Part shown: positions 1-6,016 of the stretch, in pieces
How positions within the stretch are numbered: position 1 is the first letter of the stretch
Layout of the letters: every line of letters starts with the position of its first letter
Source of the DNA: Anaerolineales bacterium
GTDB taxonomy: Bacteria > Chloroflexota > Anaerolineae > Anaerolineales > Villigracilaceae
Reading direction: 5' to 3'
Length of the DNA: 13,187 bases
Assembly: GCA_016928525.1 (NCBI GenBank)
Contig: JAFGKO010000373.1
Location: 1-13,187 of the forward strand
The notes under the pieces: model-generated
The model's database searches: none
What the model was told of the DNA's origin: nothing
Seen by the model: only the letters and a program-made list of their open reading frames with translations
Program-made: the position numbers and the translations under genes

Positions 1-20
1 ATACTATAAATAATATATTA

Positions 21-50
21 TTGACAACATAGCACAAATGGAGTTATTAT
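21..50 (+). promoter_or_regulatory. Sigma70-type promoter for the small HTH gene
   Basis: A perfect -35 box TTGACA (21-26) is followed after 18 bases by TATTAT (45-50), which matches five of six bases of the consensus -10. Transcription would begin near base 57, giving a short leader that contains the AGGAG ribosome site of the gene starting at 70. The surrounding sequence is strongly AT-rich. This is a motif match only. Confidence 0.6.
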
Positions 51-69
51 TGGTTGATAGGAGAAACCT

Positions 70-288
70 ATGGTCGTGAAATTGCGTTTAAAAGAAATCG
101 CTGAAGGAAAGAATGTCACTATCTCTGAAATTCAAAGAAATACTGGTTTAACAATGGGGATGGTTCGGAGATATTGGTATAACAAAACATCTTCTATAAA
201 GTTAGATGCCTTAGGTGTATTGGCAAATTATCTGAAAATAAAGCCTAGCGAATTGATCATAGAAATTGAGGGTGATAAAGAGTTTTAA
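70..288 (+). CDS. Small Cro/CI-type (XRE) helix-turn-helix regulator
   Basis: A 72-residue protein that is essentially a single helix-turn-helix domain of the Cro/CI type. The likely HTH covers residues 17-38: helix 2 around ISEIQRNTG and recognition helix TMGMVRRYWYN. It is followed by the usual packing helices (LDALGVLANYLKIKPSELI) that end such domains. The length fits the stand-alone YozG-like regulators. The start is supported by AGGAG seven bases upstream of ATG and by the promoter at 21-50. It is transcribed away from the recombinase end at 473 and is not part of the long minus-strand operon. Its base composition is much more AT-rich than the operon, so it may be host flank or a separate cargo control gene. 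It probably binds DNA as a repressor; the target is not visible, although the promoter region itself is a natural candidate for autoregulation. Confidence 0.75.
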   Translation: MVVKLRLKEIAEGKNVTISEIQRNTGLTMGMVRRYWYNKTSSIKLDALGVLANYLKIKPSELIIEIEGDKEF

Positions 289-472
289 TTTTTCTTTGTT
301 ACTATCGATTGCACTAATAGTGAATCATTTAGATTCAATTACCAAGGTTGAGGATTCAAGTATGTTTGAAGCTCATACTCCTTTTGATAATCGCAGTACC
401 CCCGGATAACTAGAAACTATACAGTTCCAACACACGGGGGATCTATCATTGAATATTTGCACCCAATTTACT
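289..472. other. AT-rich non-coding spacer between HTH gene and tyrosine recombinase
   Basis: I see no gene here. There is a small inverted repeat TGAATC-ATTTA-GATTCA (321-337) and a long-range pair CCCCCGG/CGGGGG around 399-443, neither followed by a clear T-run on either strand, so I cannot call a terminator. Because a tyrosine recombinase gene ends at 473 and such genes often lie beside their attachment site, this spacer is the natural place to search for an att site, but no repeat partner can be seen within the window. Confidence 0.4.
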
Positions 473-1387
473 TTACCAACATATCAATCCTTCTACAGCT
501 AACTCCAAATCCCTTTCGCTTGGCGTGATATACACCCGTGTCGTATTCAAACTGGAATGCCCCAGCAAAGCAGCCACCTTCTCCAAGCCTACATCGTTGT
601 TCACTAAATTCTTCGCAAAGCTATGCCTGAGAACATGTGGGGTCAACTCGGCAATTTCCACACCTTTGCCATAGCGATGCAGAATCCGCTGCACCGTGCG
701 CCCGCTCAAGCCATCAGGTTTTCCTTCTACGGTCACCCACAGATATTCCCCCTCCGGACGCACGGCCAACCATTCTTGAAGAGCTTTGCGCGCTTCGGTG
801 TTCAACGGTACTACCCGCTCCTTGTTGCCCTTGCCCTGGCGTACCAATACACTCCCCTTACGCTCAGACAACTGAATATCATCTATACACAGTCGGATCG
901 TTTCCCCCAACCGCAACCCGGTGTGAAGCAGGAACAACACCAGGGAAGCATCCCGCCTGCGAGTTACCCAGCGTTTGGGAAAGCTGCTTTTCGCTAGTTG
1001 TAAATCCTTCTCGATAGCCCGAATAAGCTTGTGTTGCTGGCGCTTGTCCAGCCATTTGGGCCCACGTGGGGCGATGGCCACCGCCTTGATGTTCTCGGTC
1101 GGATCGTCCTGGATTTGCCCAGTCTGCCGCGCCCAGCGTACCAGTGCTGAGAGCGCCGCCAATCGCCGGTTGACTGTGCTGGCCTTGCGCCGCTCCACGG
1201 TCAGCAGGAATTGCTTGTAATCCTTCACATCCGTAGGCGTGATCAACTCTACGGCCAGCTCCTCCCCATTGGTCTGCTCGAACCAGCGCGAGAAGTGCCG
1301 CAAATCCGCCAGATAACCGCGAACGGTCAGCCTGGCGAAATCCAACCCTTCCAAATGTTTTTGAAAATCCATAAGTACTTTGTTCAT
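473..1387 (-). CDS. Tyrosine recombinase / XerC-XerD-like integrase
   Basis: A 304-residue site-specific recombinase of the phage-integrase/Xer family, expected to break and rejoin DNA through a phosphotyrosine intermediate. The N-terminal half (about 6-90) is the SAM-like core-binding domain (LTVRGYLADLRHFSRWF). The catalytic domain follows with the full set of residues: Arg159 in HTGLRLGETIRL, the Lys of the beta-hairpin QGKGNKERVVPL, His251 and Arg254 in LTPHVLRHSFA, His277 in LLGHSSLNTT and nucleophile Tyr286 in TRVYITPS. Length is normal for Xer proteins. I chose the ATG at 1387 because AAGGAG lies seven bases upstream; an in-frame TTG at 1408 would add seven residues and overlap the upstream gene. 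It is the last gene of the minus-strand operon, 14 bases after the replication-relaxation gene. It could integrate the element or resolve its multimers; which one cannot be told from sequence. Confidence 0.93.
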   Translation of the reverse strand: MNKVLMDFQKHLEGLDFARLTVRGYLADLRHFSRWFEQTNGEELAVELITPTDVKDYKQFLLTVERRKASTVNRRLAALSALVRWARQTGQIQDDPTENIKAVAIAPRGPKWLDKRQQHKLIRAIEKDLQLAKSSFPKRWVTRRRDASLVLFLLHTGLRLGETIRLCIDDIQLSERKGSVLVRQGKGNKERVVPLNTEARKALQEWLAVRPEGEYLWVTVEGKPDGLSGRTVQRILHRYGKGVEIAELTPHVLRHSFAKNLVNNDVGLEKVAALLGHSSLNTTRVYITPSERDLELAVEGLICW

Positions 1388-1401
1388 GATATGCTCCTTT
1401 T

Positions 1402-2820
1402 CTACCAAAAATCAGGCTTACCCAGTTTCAACTCATCGCCATACTCAAAGATCGCCCAGAGCAACCATTCCAGGGCAACTTCCTTTTCACGCTGTTCTTC
1501 ATCGGTATAAAACAAATAGGTTGGCAATCTAACGCTGATGCCATAGACTGTTCCAAATCGTTGTGGGTTCATGGTTGCACGCACCTTCACATGTTCACTC
1601 ACTTGCCAGCCGTAATAACGCAGGAAAGCGCGGATCACGATATCAATGCGATGCAAGATGTTGTTTTGGGTCAGAACCACCCGGCCGCGATTGGCATGCA
1701 GCGCAACCTTGAGCTTGGTGCGCAGGTCCGGATGCAGGTTGAGATATTCGTTGAACAGGTATAGCGAACGATATGGGATTTCCGAATGTCTATAATACTT
1801 ATCCGGATCATACGTAGCGGTAAACACCGTCAATGCCAGCGTGAATAACTCACGATCCCCCTTTTCGAACATCACACCCGCAAAGCGATTATCGAAATCC
1901 TCATTCAGGGCTTCAAGCAACACGATCTCATCCTTCAGCGTGCGGTGGGTATTCTTGAGCCCATCCAAGGCTTCGTCTTCATCGGGCTCGGTCTTGCGTC
2001 CCAGCCCAAAACGGATTTCCTTCCAACGCTCGGAAAGCTCCACCTCCCATTCCGGGGCATCCAGGAAGGTCAGCAGCGGGATGGTCATCAAGCGGAAGCC
2101 CATCTCTACCCCATCCCTCTTGAACTGCTCCCGCACGGCGTTCTCCCAAATATTCAAGGTGCGCCGCATGCTGCTTCCCGGTTTGGCGTTCACGATCATA
2201 CGCACTTCGGGCAGAAAGTTCTCGCTCTCCTTGCTCTTGAAAAAGGCCTGGCGATTGGACAGGCTCTCCATGATGCGCGTGATCAATTGCGGGTTGGCCG
2301 CCTGCTCGATCTCCATGATCACTTTGCGCTTGTCCGGCAGGGTGATGAGGTGATCCGGGCGCAGAACCTGCCCATCGCCGTAATCTAGATTCTTGTCCGT
2401 GATCTCCTCCACCCGGCTCAACCTGGCAGCCAGGTGCACCGAGAGCATACACAGGGCGTGCGAGATGGGGATGTCCTCTTTCAGTTCGCAAGGTCGAGCT
2501 TCGTACCCGTTTGCCCGTAGAAGCGCCGCCCCACCCGGCGCCAGCAGATAGATCGTGGGTGGTCGCTTGACCCGCCCCGGTTGAAGAATGCTATGATCCA
2601 GACGTTTGAGCACCGGCATGTCCACCAGGTAGGTGGTCTCCATGATCTCCAGCGCCCGGCGAATCTTGTTGCGGCTCAAATCCGTACCGCTCTGCAGCTG
2701 GCTGACGTCCGCCACACCGGTGGGCAGAAAGAGTTCTAGCAAGGTCATCCAGCGCCGGTCCGGCATGGTCGCATCCAACGCGGCTTCCAGTTCTTTGGTC
2801 GTTTCCAATACTTTGCTCAT
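1402..2820 (-). CDS. Replication-relaxation family protein
   Basis: A 472-residue protein that fits the replication-relaxation family, found on plasmids and integrative elements of Gram-positive bacteria and Chloroflexota. The N-terminal region (about 20-105) reads as a winged helix: LLELFLPTGVADVSQLQSGT, then a recognition-like helix SRNKIRRALEIM, and a wing ending YLLAPGGAALL. The second domain has the spaced residues of a PD-(D/E)xK-like fold: His121 in ISHALCMLS, Pro-Asp 155-156 in RPDHLI and Glu170/Glu172 in VIMEIEQA. The C-terminal 190 residues are not recognised. The family's exact activity is not settled; a DNA-binding or nuclease-like role in replication or transfer is assumed. AAGGA eight bases upstream supports the ATG at 2820. 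It sits between a coiled-coil protein gene and the tyrosine recombinase gene in the same operon. Confidence 0.75.
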   Translation of the reverse strand: MSKVLETTKELEAALDATMPDRRWMTLLELFLPTGVADVSQLQSGTDLSRNKIRRALEIMETTYLVDMPVLKRLDHSILQPGRVKRPPTIYLLAPGGAALLRANGYEARPCELKEDIPISHALCMLSVHLAARLSRVEEITDKNLDYGDGQVLRPDHLITLPDKRKVIMEIEQAANPQLITRIMESLSNRQAFFKSKESENFLPEVRMIVNAKPGSSMRRTLNIWENAVREQFKRDGVEMGFRLMTIPLLTFLDAPEWEVELSERWKEIRFGLGRKTEPDEDEALDGLKNTHRTLKDEIVLLEALNEDFDNRFAGVMFEKGDRELFTLALTVFTATYDPDKYYRHSEIPYRSLYLFNEYLNLHPDLRTKLKVALHANRGRVVLTQNNILHRIDIVIRAFLRYYGWQVSEHVKVRATMNPQRFGTVYGISVRLPTYLFYTDEEQREKEVALEWLLWAIFEYGDELKLGKPDFW

Positions 2821-2864
2821 AAGTTATTTCCTTAAGTAGCTCACCTTTTAATTAATTAACGCAC

Positions 2865-3314
2865 TTATGGTTGCGCCGAATTCTCACCTTCACCGAAGAT
2901 GCTTTTCAGCTTGTAATGTTGTTCGGCCATAATGGTGCCCTGTGATCTGAGCTTGTCGTACAGGGCTTCAACTTTCCACTCCAATTGCTCTTTATCTTTC
3001 TGCAATTGCTCGCAGGTCTTTTTGATCTCCAGCAACTCTTTCTCGAGTCGCCGTTTTTCATCGTCGGCCTGGTGATATTGATCCCAGTACTTATCCGCCT
3101 TCTCCTTGCCCTCTTGCTTGATCCCTTCACCCCAGGCTAGCAGGTGCTCTACCAAGGCTTCCCCAGCCTGCTTGAACCTGCCATACTGCGCATGTTCGAT
3201 GGCAGCGTTCAACGCTTCTTCCCAGTGCTCTTCGAGGGGATGCAGGGCCTGGTAGACAGCGTCGAAGCGTTCCTGGTAAAGGTTGGCGTTATCGCCCAGG
3301 AAGTTTTTCAGCAT
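2865..3314 (-). CDS. Coiled-coil protein of unknown function
   Basis: About 149 residues, rich in Glu, Lys and Gln. The first half is helical and contains paired-helix-looking segments (ALNAAIEHAQYGRFKQAGEALVEHLL). Roughly residues 70-130 form a long coiled coil (DEKRRLEKELLEIKKTCEQL continuing to YDKLRSQ). No catalytic motif is visible. I favour the ATG at 3314, which has AGGTGG eight bases upstream; an in-frame GTG at 3326 without a good ribosome site would add four residues. It lies between the helicase-loader gene and the replication-relaxation gene, so a scaffolding or protein-protein role in the replication complex is possible, but that is only inferred from position. The promoter is presumably the operon's, as only 50 bases separate it from the preceding gene. 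Confidence 0.75.
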   Translation of the reverse strand: MLKNFLGDNANLYQERFDAVYQALHPLEEHWEEALNAAIEHAQYGRFKQAGEALVEHLLAWGEGIKQEGKEKADKYWDQYHQADDEKRRLEKELLEIKKTCEQLQKDKEQLEWKVEALYDKLRSQGTIMAEQHYKLKSIFGEGENSAQP

Positions 3315-3364
3315 ACGGGTATCCACCTGTTATTTTTATTTTGCATAATCCGTTTCACCTCGCT

Positions 3365-4195
3365 TTAGTATTTCCAGTTCTTGGGCATGCTCTTGCGTCC
3401 ATCCGGTCCCTTGAGGTAGACCACGAAACCATCCGCTACAAAGCGGTTGTCTTCGATGCGGCTGCGCAGGTAGCCGGAGAGCTCGTCCAGACGCTGGTAG
3501 TTGGCGGCGATCAACGTCAGGGACTGCTGGCGCACGGCCCGCTGGTAACGGGCGTCCAGCAACTGGAACAGACGCTCCTTGGCCCAGTCGGTGTTGCCGA
3601 CCTTGTCCAATTCGTCGATGGCCAGCACATCCAACGATGTCCACCACTCGATGCGCCGCACCAACTCGGTCATCTTGTTCTCGCGCTCGTCGTAAGCCAT
3701 ACGAATATCGTCCAGCACGCCGGCCATGTTGGCGTAGGCCGCGCGTTTGCCTTCGTTCAGCGCCGTGGCCACGGCGATCTTCAGGATCAGGCTCTTGCCC
3801 TGCCCATATCCGCCGTACAGGAAGATCATGCCGTGCCCCTGCATGTAAGCCTTCTGCGCCACGCTGCTGGCCTGGTCGGCCTGGTTGACGCCGCCCCGCA
3901 CCATGCGCCAGGACAGGTCGCGCAGTTCATCCGGGGTAATGCCAAGGCGCGGGTCGAGGTCGCCGCTGCGCACGGAACTGGCGATGGCCATCGCCAGGGC
4001 ACGCGGGCAGCGTTCCAGCTTGCCGAACTTGGGATGGCCAAAGGGCACGTCATAGCGCAAGTACCCCACCCCGCCGCACTCTGGGCAATCCGGGGCGCAA
4101 TCCCCCTGGGAAGACGGAGGAGGAGCAGCTACGGCCAACTCGGGTTCAGCCGTTGCCAGACCCTGCGCCACCGTGGAGATCTTGGCCGGCTTCAC
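3365..4195 (-). CDS. DnaC/IstB-like AAA+ ATPase, probable helicase loader
   Basis: A 276-residue AAA+ ATPase. Visible motifs are Walker A GGYGQGKS (128-135), Walker B LDVLAIDELD (188-197, Asp194-Glu195), a sensor-1-like Asn in LTLIAANYQ (Asn232) and the YLRSRIED box (243-250) with a candidate arginine finger. This order and size match DnaC/DnaI helicase loaders and the related IstB proteins. Ahead of the ATPase, Cys33, Cys37, Cys40 and Cys63 (CAPDCPEC, then ERCPRA) probably bind zinc, as in DnaI-type loaders. The start is a GTG that overlaps the stop of the initiator gene (GTGA, 4192-4195), so the two are very likely translationally coupled. An IstB transposition role is unlikely because no IstA-like transposase is next to it. 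Inferred role: bring the host replicative helicase to the origin opened by the upstream initiator, as P does with O in lambda. Confidence 0.88.
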   Translation of the reverse strand: MKPAKISTVAQGLATAEPELAVAAPPPSSQGDCAPDCPECGGVGYLRYDVPFGHPKFGKLERCPRALAMAIASSVRSGDLDPRLGITPDELRDLSWRMVRGGVNQADQASSVAQKAYMQGHGMIFLYGGYGQGKSLILKIAVATALNEGKRAAYANMAGVLDDIRMAYDERENKMTELVRRIEWWTSLDVLAIDELDKVGNTDWAKERLFQLLDARYQRAVRQQSLTLIAANYQRLDELSGYLRSRIEDNRFVADGFVVYLKGPDGRKSMPKNWKY

Positions 4196-5115
4196 GCGGC
4201 ACGCTCCTGGCCGGGGTTCATCAGCGGGGTTAGTTCAGCCTCCATGCGTTTCTTGAGTGACTCATAGTCGATGGTGTCCGCCCCTTTCTCACTTTGCTTT
4301 TCCCCTGCCGGCGTCCGGCTTCGGCCTTTCTTGCGCACGGGCGGGATCTGCCCCACCGCCGCCCACTCGGACAACCAGCACAGGTTTGTTGGACTGATGC
4401 CGCGCTGGTCGGCTTCGAGCGCGTAGGGTCTCAAGGCTTCCGCCGCAGCTTCCGCCGAGCCATGACGCTGCAGGTACAGGGTCAGCACCTTGAGCGCCAC
4501 CGGGCGCTGGTCCGAGTTCGGGATGGTCAGGTGTGTGGGCCGCACCAGACGGTACAAGGTTTCCGGAAGATCGTCCTGTACAGGCGCACCCAGGGGCTTT
4601 GCAGGAGCCGGAGGAGTCTTAGAGTCCCTGACGTATTTAAGTTCATTTAATGCGCAAGGGTAAACTGGTGAAAAATCGGGACTCGTTTTTTCACCTGAAA
4701 AGTTTTCACCTGAAATCTTTTCATCAGTTTTTTCCTTACTTTTTCGTGGCACAAGCGGCAGCATTTCGCCGCTCTGCAGTTTCTCCAGCGCGCCAATACC
4801 GGTCGGAGAAAGCCGCTCACTGGCCGCGATCTGGTCGGCGGTCATGCCCGTGATGACCTGATAAACTGAGCCACTGTACTTGCCCCGGCCCCCCTTCCCG
4901 CGTGCGATGCGGCGCAGTTCCCCGGCCGCTTCCAGGTTGCGGGTCAGGTTCAGGATGTTGCGTTCGGTCTGCCGGCACTTGATGGCCATCTTGTCGACAC
5001 TTGGGTAGCAGTAGCCCCAGTCGTCTGCCCAGTCCGCCATCGCCAGCAACAACAGCAAAGCCGCCCCACCCTTCTGGCTGTGTTTCCAGACGCGATTTGT
5101 GGTTTCAACGCTCAT
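4192..5115 (-). CDS. Winged-helix replication initiator-like protein (lambda O / DnaD style)
   Basis: A 307-residue protein. Residues 1-90 resemble the HTH domain of phage and plasmid replication proteins: RVWKHSQKGGAALLLLLAMA, then GYCYPSVDKMAIKCRQTERN with helix-turn-helix spacing, then a wing GRGKYSGSVYQV. Residues 95-175 are a polar, Pro/Ser-rich linker and 180-262 a helical C-terminal domain (LYRLVRPTHL onward, ending WLSEWAAVGQIPPVRKK). The start is ATG 5115 with AAGGAG six bases upstream; a longer open frame to 5319 runs through the TATGCGG repeat array and lacks a ribosome site. The gene directly precedes, and overlaps, the helicase-loader gene. Its linker is encoded by three 15-bp repeats in an AT-rich dip (residues 131-145: DEKIS, GENFS, GEKTS), as the lambda origin lies inside O. 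I infer an origin-binding role; the family was not confirmed by search. Confidence 0.75.
   Translation of the reverse strand: MSVETTNRVWKHSQKGGAALLLLLAMADWADDWGYCYPSVDKMAIKCRQTERNILNLTRNLEAAGELRRIARGKGGRGKYSGSVYQVITGMTADQIAASERLSPTGIGALEKLQSGEMLPLVPRKSKEKTDEKISGENFSGEKTSPDFSPVYPCALNELKYVRDSKTPPAPAKPLGAPVQDDLPETLYRLVRPTHLTIPNSDQRPVALKVLTLYLQRHGSAEAAAEALRPYALEADQRGISPTNLCWLSEWAAVGQIPPVRKKGRSRTPAGEKQSEKGADTIDYESLKKRMEAELTPLMNPGQERAA
4667..4731. repeat. 15-bp iteron-like repeats inside the initiator gene, candidate replication origin
   Basis: Three direct units start at 4688, 4703 and 4718, exactly 15 bp apart: TTTTCACCTGAAAA, TTTTCACCTGAAAT and TTTTCATCAGTTTT. A fourth, inverted half-unit GGTGAAAAA lies at 4667-4675 and forms a perfect 9-bp inverted repeat with TTTTTCACC at 4687-4695. 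The first unit is itself palindromic (TTTTCA-CC-TGAAAA). The stretch is clearly more AT-rich than the rest of the gene. Because 15 is a multiple of three, the repeats also encode a pentapeptide repeat in the protein linker, so a purely protein-level explanation is not excluded. Confidence 0.6.
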
Positions 5116-5243
5116 ACAAAGCTCCTTTTTGTGTTCCACGCAAAAAGCCACAGGAAGCCCTGAGAGCGAGCCTTTTTTGGAGCCATAGCGCAGGTCAAAT
5201 GCTCTATTTTGGGCGTCTCTCCGTGCTTCCTGAAAAGAGAAGG
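5116..5243 (-). promoter_or_regulatory. Leader region of the initiator gene
   Basis: This stretch lies between the TATGCGG array and the initiator start codon on the minus strand. It contains the AAGGAG ribosome site just upstream of 5115. A TTGACC element occurs about 80 bases upstream of the start, but I find no convincing -10 box at the right distance, so a separate promoter for the replication genes is only possible. Confidence 0.25.
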
Positions 5244-5316
5244 TATGCGGCCATGTATGCGGCAACCTATGCGGCCTGTATGCGGGAGATATGCGGCAGG
5301 TATGCGGAGCCGCATA
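5244..5316 (+). repeat. Helically phased TATGCGG iteron array (candidate centromere or origin)
   Basis: Six direct copies of the heptamer TATGCGG start at 5244, 5256, 5268, 5279, 5290 and 5301, so the spacing is 12, 12, 11, 11 and 11 bp, close to one DNA turn. A seventh, inverted copy CCGCATA (5310-5316) joins the sixth to give the perfect palindrome GTATGCGGAGCCGCATAC (5300-5317). The spacers between heptamers are 4-5 bases and not conserved beyond an often-present leading G and trailing C. The array lies between the stop of the tandem-RHH gene and the leader of the initiator gene. Sites bound cooperatively on one face of the helix are typical of partition centromeres for RHH proteins and of replication iterons. 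Which of the two this is cannot be decided from sequence. Confidence 0.85.
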
Positions 5317-5321
5317 CATAG

Positions 5322-5351
5322 AAATCCAACGCCGAAAAATACGCTGGATTT
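5322..5351. promoter_or_regulatory. Hairpin after the ParA/RHH genes
   Basis: AAATCCAACG (5322-5331) and CGCTGGATTT (5342-5351) pair at nine of ten positions around a 10-base loop. It lies 23 bases past the stop of the tandem-RHH gene and directly before the heptamer array. The following minus-strand bases (TTTCTATG) are a poor T-run, so it may be a weak terminator, an attenuator or simply an RNA-stabilising stem that separates the partition genes from the replication genes. Confidence 0.4.
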
Positions 5352-5374
5352 TCCGAGAAACTTCGAAATTGCCA

Positions 5375-6007
5375 TTATGAGTGACTCCCCTGCAAAGTCA
5401 TTTTTACGGTCAGCGGCTGGGGATTCAAACGCAGTCGGCCAGCCTTGTAGGCTTCCAGACCGTACCCCAACAAGAGCGTGACCACTTCACCCAGCGGCAC
5501 ATCCAGATCCATCCCCAGGCCGTAGATGTCTTCGTGCAGGCTTTCGGGCAGCCGGTATGAGACGGCGGGATAGGCTTTCTTGACCCCGTCGTTTTTCTTT
5601 TTTCGACGGGTTGGAATCTGCTGTGGAGCGTCATCCGCAGCCTGCCAACCCTGGGCCTGCTCCTGGGGAAAGAGCGTCATCTTACGACCCTGTGGATTTG
5701 GACGCACATCCACTTGCAGGATCTCTTCATCGAAGCTCTCGATGCCGTACTCGATGAAAGCCCGTGCTACTTCATCAGCGCTTACTACCAGGTGCTCGGC
5801 CAGGGCAGTCACCTGTTCGCGCAGTTCAGTCGGCACGTTGACGTAGCGATAGGGGCGGTGGGCTTTCTCCCATTCGCGGTTGCGCTTGGCCGGTCGCCGG
5901 CCCTTTCGCTTCCATTGTCCAGCCGCAGGCGCGACCGGGATCGACTCGGCGAACTCGTTCGCGGCCTGCTCCTGGGTTGGTTCCATTAGCATATCCATGC
6001 GCGGCAT
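5375..6007 (-). CDS. Tandem ribbon-helix-helix-like protein, candidate centromere-binding partner of ParA
   Basis: A 210-residue protein built from two similar halves, about residues 52-113 and 147-206. Each has a short beta-like strand ending in Leu/Val-Pro (YVNVPTEL and VSYRLPESL), a helix, a second helix with the signature EV...YG[IL]E (DEVARAFIEYGIESF and GEVVTLLLGYGLEAY), and a terminal KMTL. The strand-helix-helix pattern is that of ribbon-helix-helix DNA-binding proteins, which normally act as dimers of one such unit. Basic segments precede both halves (WKRKGRRPAKRNR at 32-44; RRKKKNDGVKK at 134-144). GGAGG six bases upstream supports the ATG at 6007, nine bases after the parA stop. 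Position next to ParA and next to the TATGCGG array suggests the centromere-binding (ParB/ParG-like) role. The fold assignment is from pattern alone and needs structure prediction. Confidence 0.65.
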   Translation of the reverse strand: MPRMDMLMEPTQEQAANEFAESIPVAPAAGQWKRKGRRPAKRNREWEKAHRPYRYVNVPTELREQVTALAEHLVVSADEVARAFIEYGIESFDEEILQVDVRPNPQGRKMTLFPQEQAQGWQAADDAPQQIPTRRKKKNDGVKKAYPAVSYRLPESLHEDIYGLGMDLDVPLGEVVTLLLGYGLEAYKAGRLRLNPQPLTVKMTLQGSHS

Positions 6008-6016
6008 GTTTTCCTC

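Noticed and set aside
399..443. Terminator after the tyrosine recombinase
   Set aside because: The CCCCCG/CGGGGG pair has a loop of about 30 bases and no T-run, so it cannot be supported as an intrinsic terminator.
3365..4195. IstB transposition helper of an IS21 element
   Set aside because: The ATPase motifs also fit IstB, but there is no IstA-type transposase or terminal inverted repeat, and the gene is coupled to a replication initiator.
3341..4267. Long plus-strand open frame of 308 codons
   Set aside because: It lies antisense to the clear helicase-loader gene, has low-complexity His/Gln/Ala-rich translation and no ribosome site. It is a shadow produced by GC-rich codon use.
5244..5316. 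CRISPR array
   Set aside because: The repeats are only 7 bases with 4-5 base spacers, and no cas gene is present. The pattern is that of protein-binding iterons.
5116..5319. N-terminal extension of the initiator gene
   Set aside because: The frame stays open, but the translation is a repetitive Tyr/His/Pro/Arg string created by the heptamer array. The ATG at 5115 has a strong AAGGAG site.
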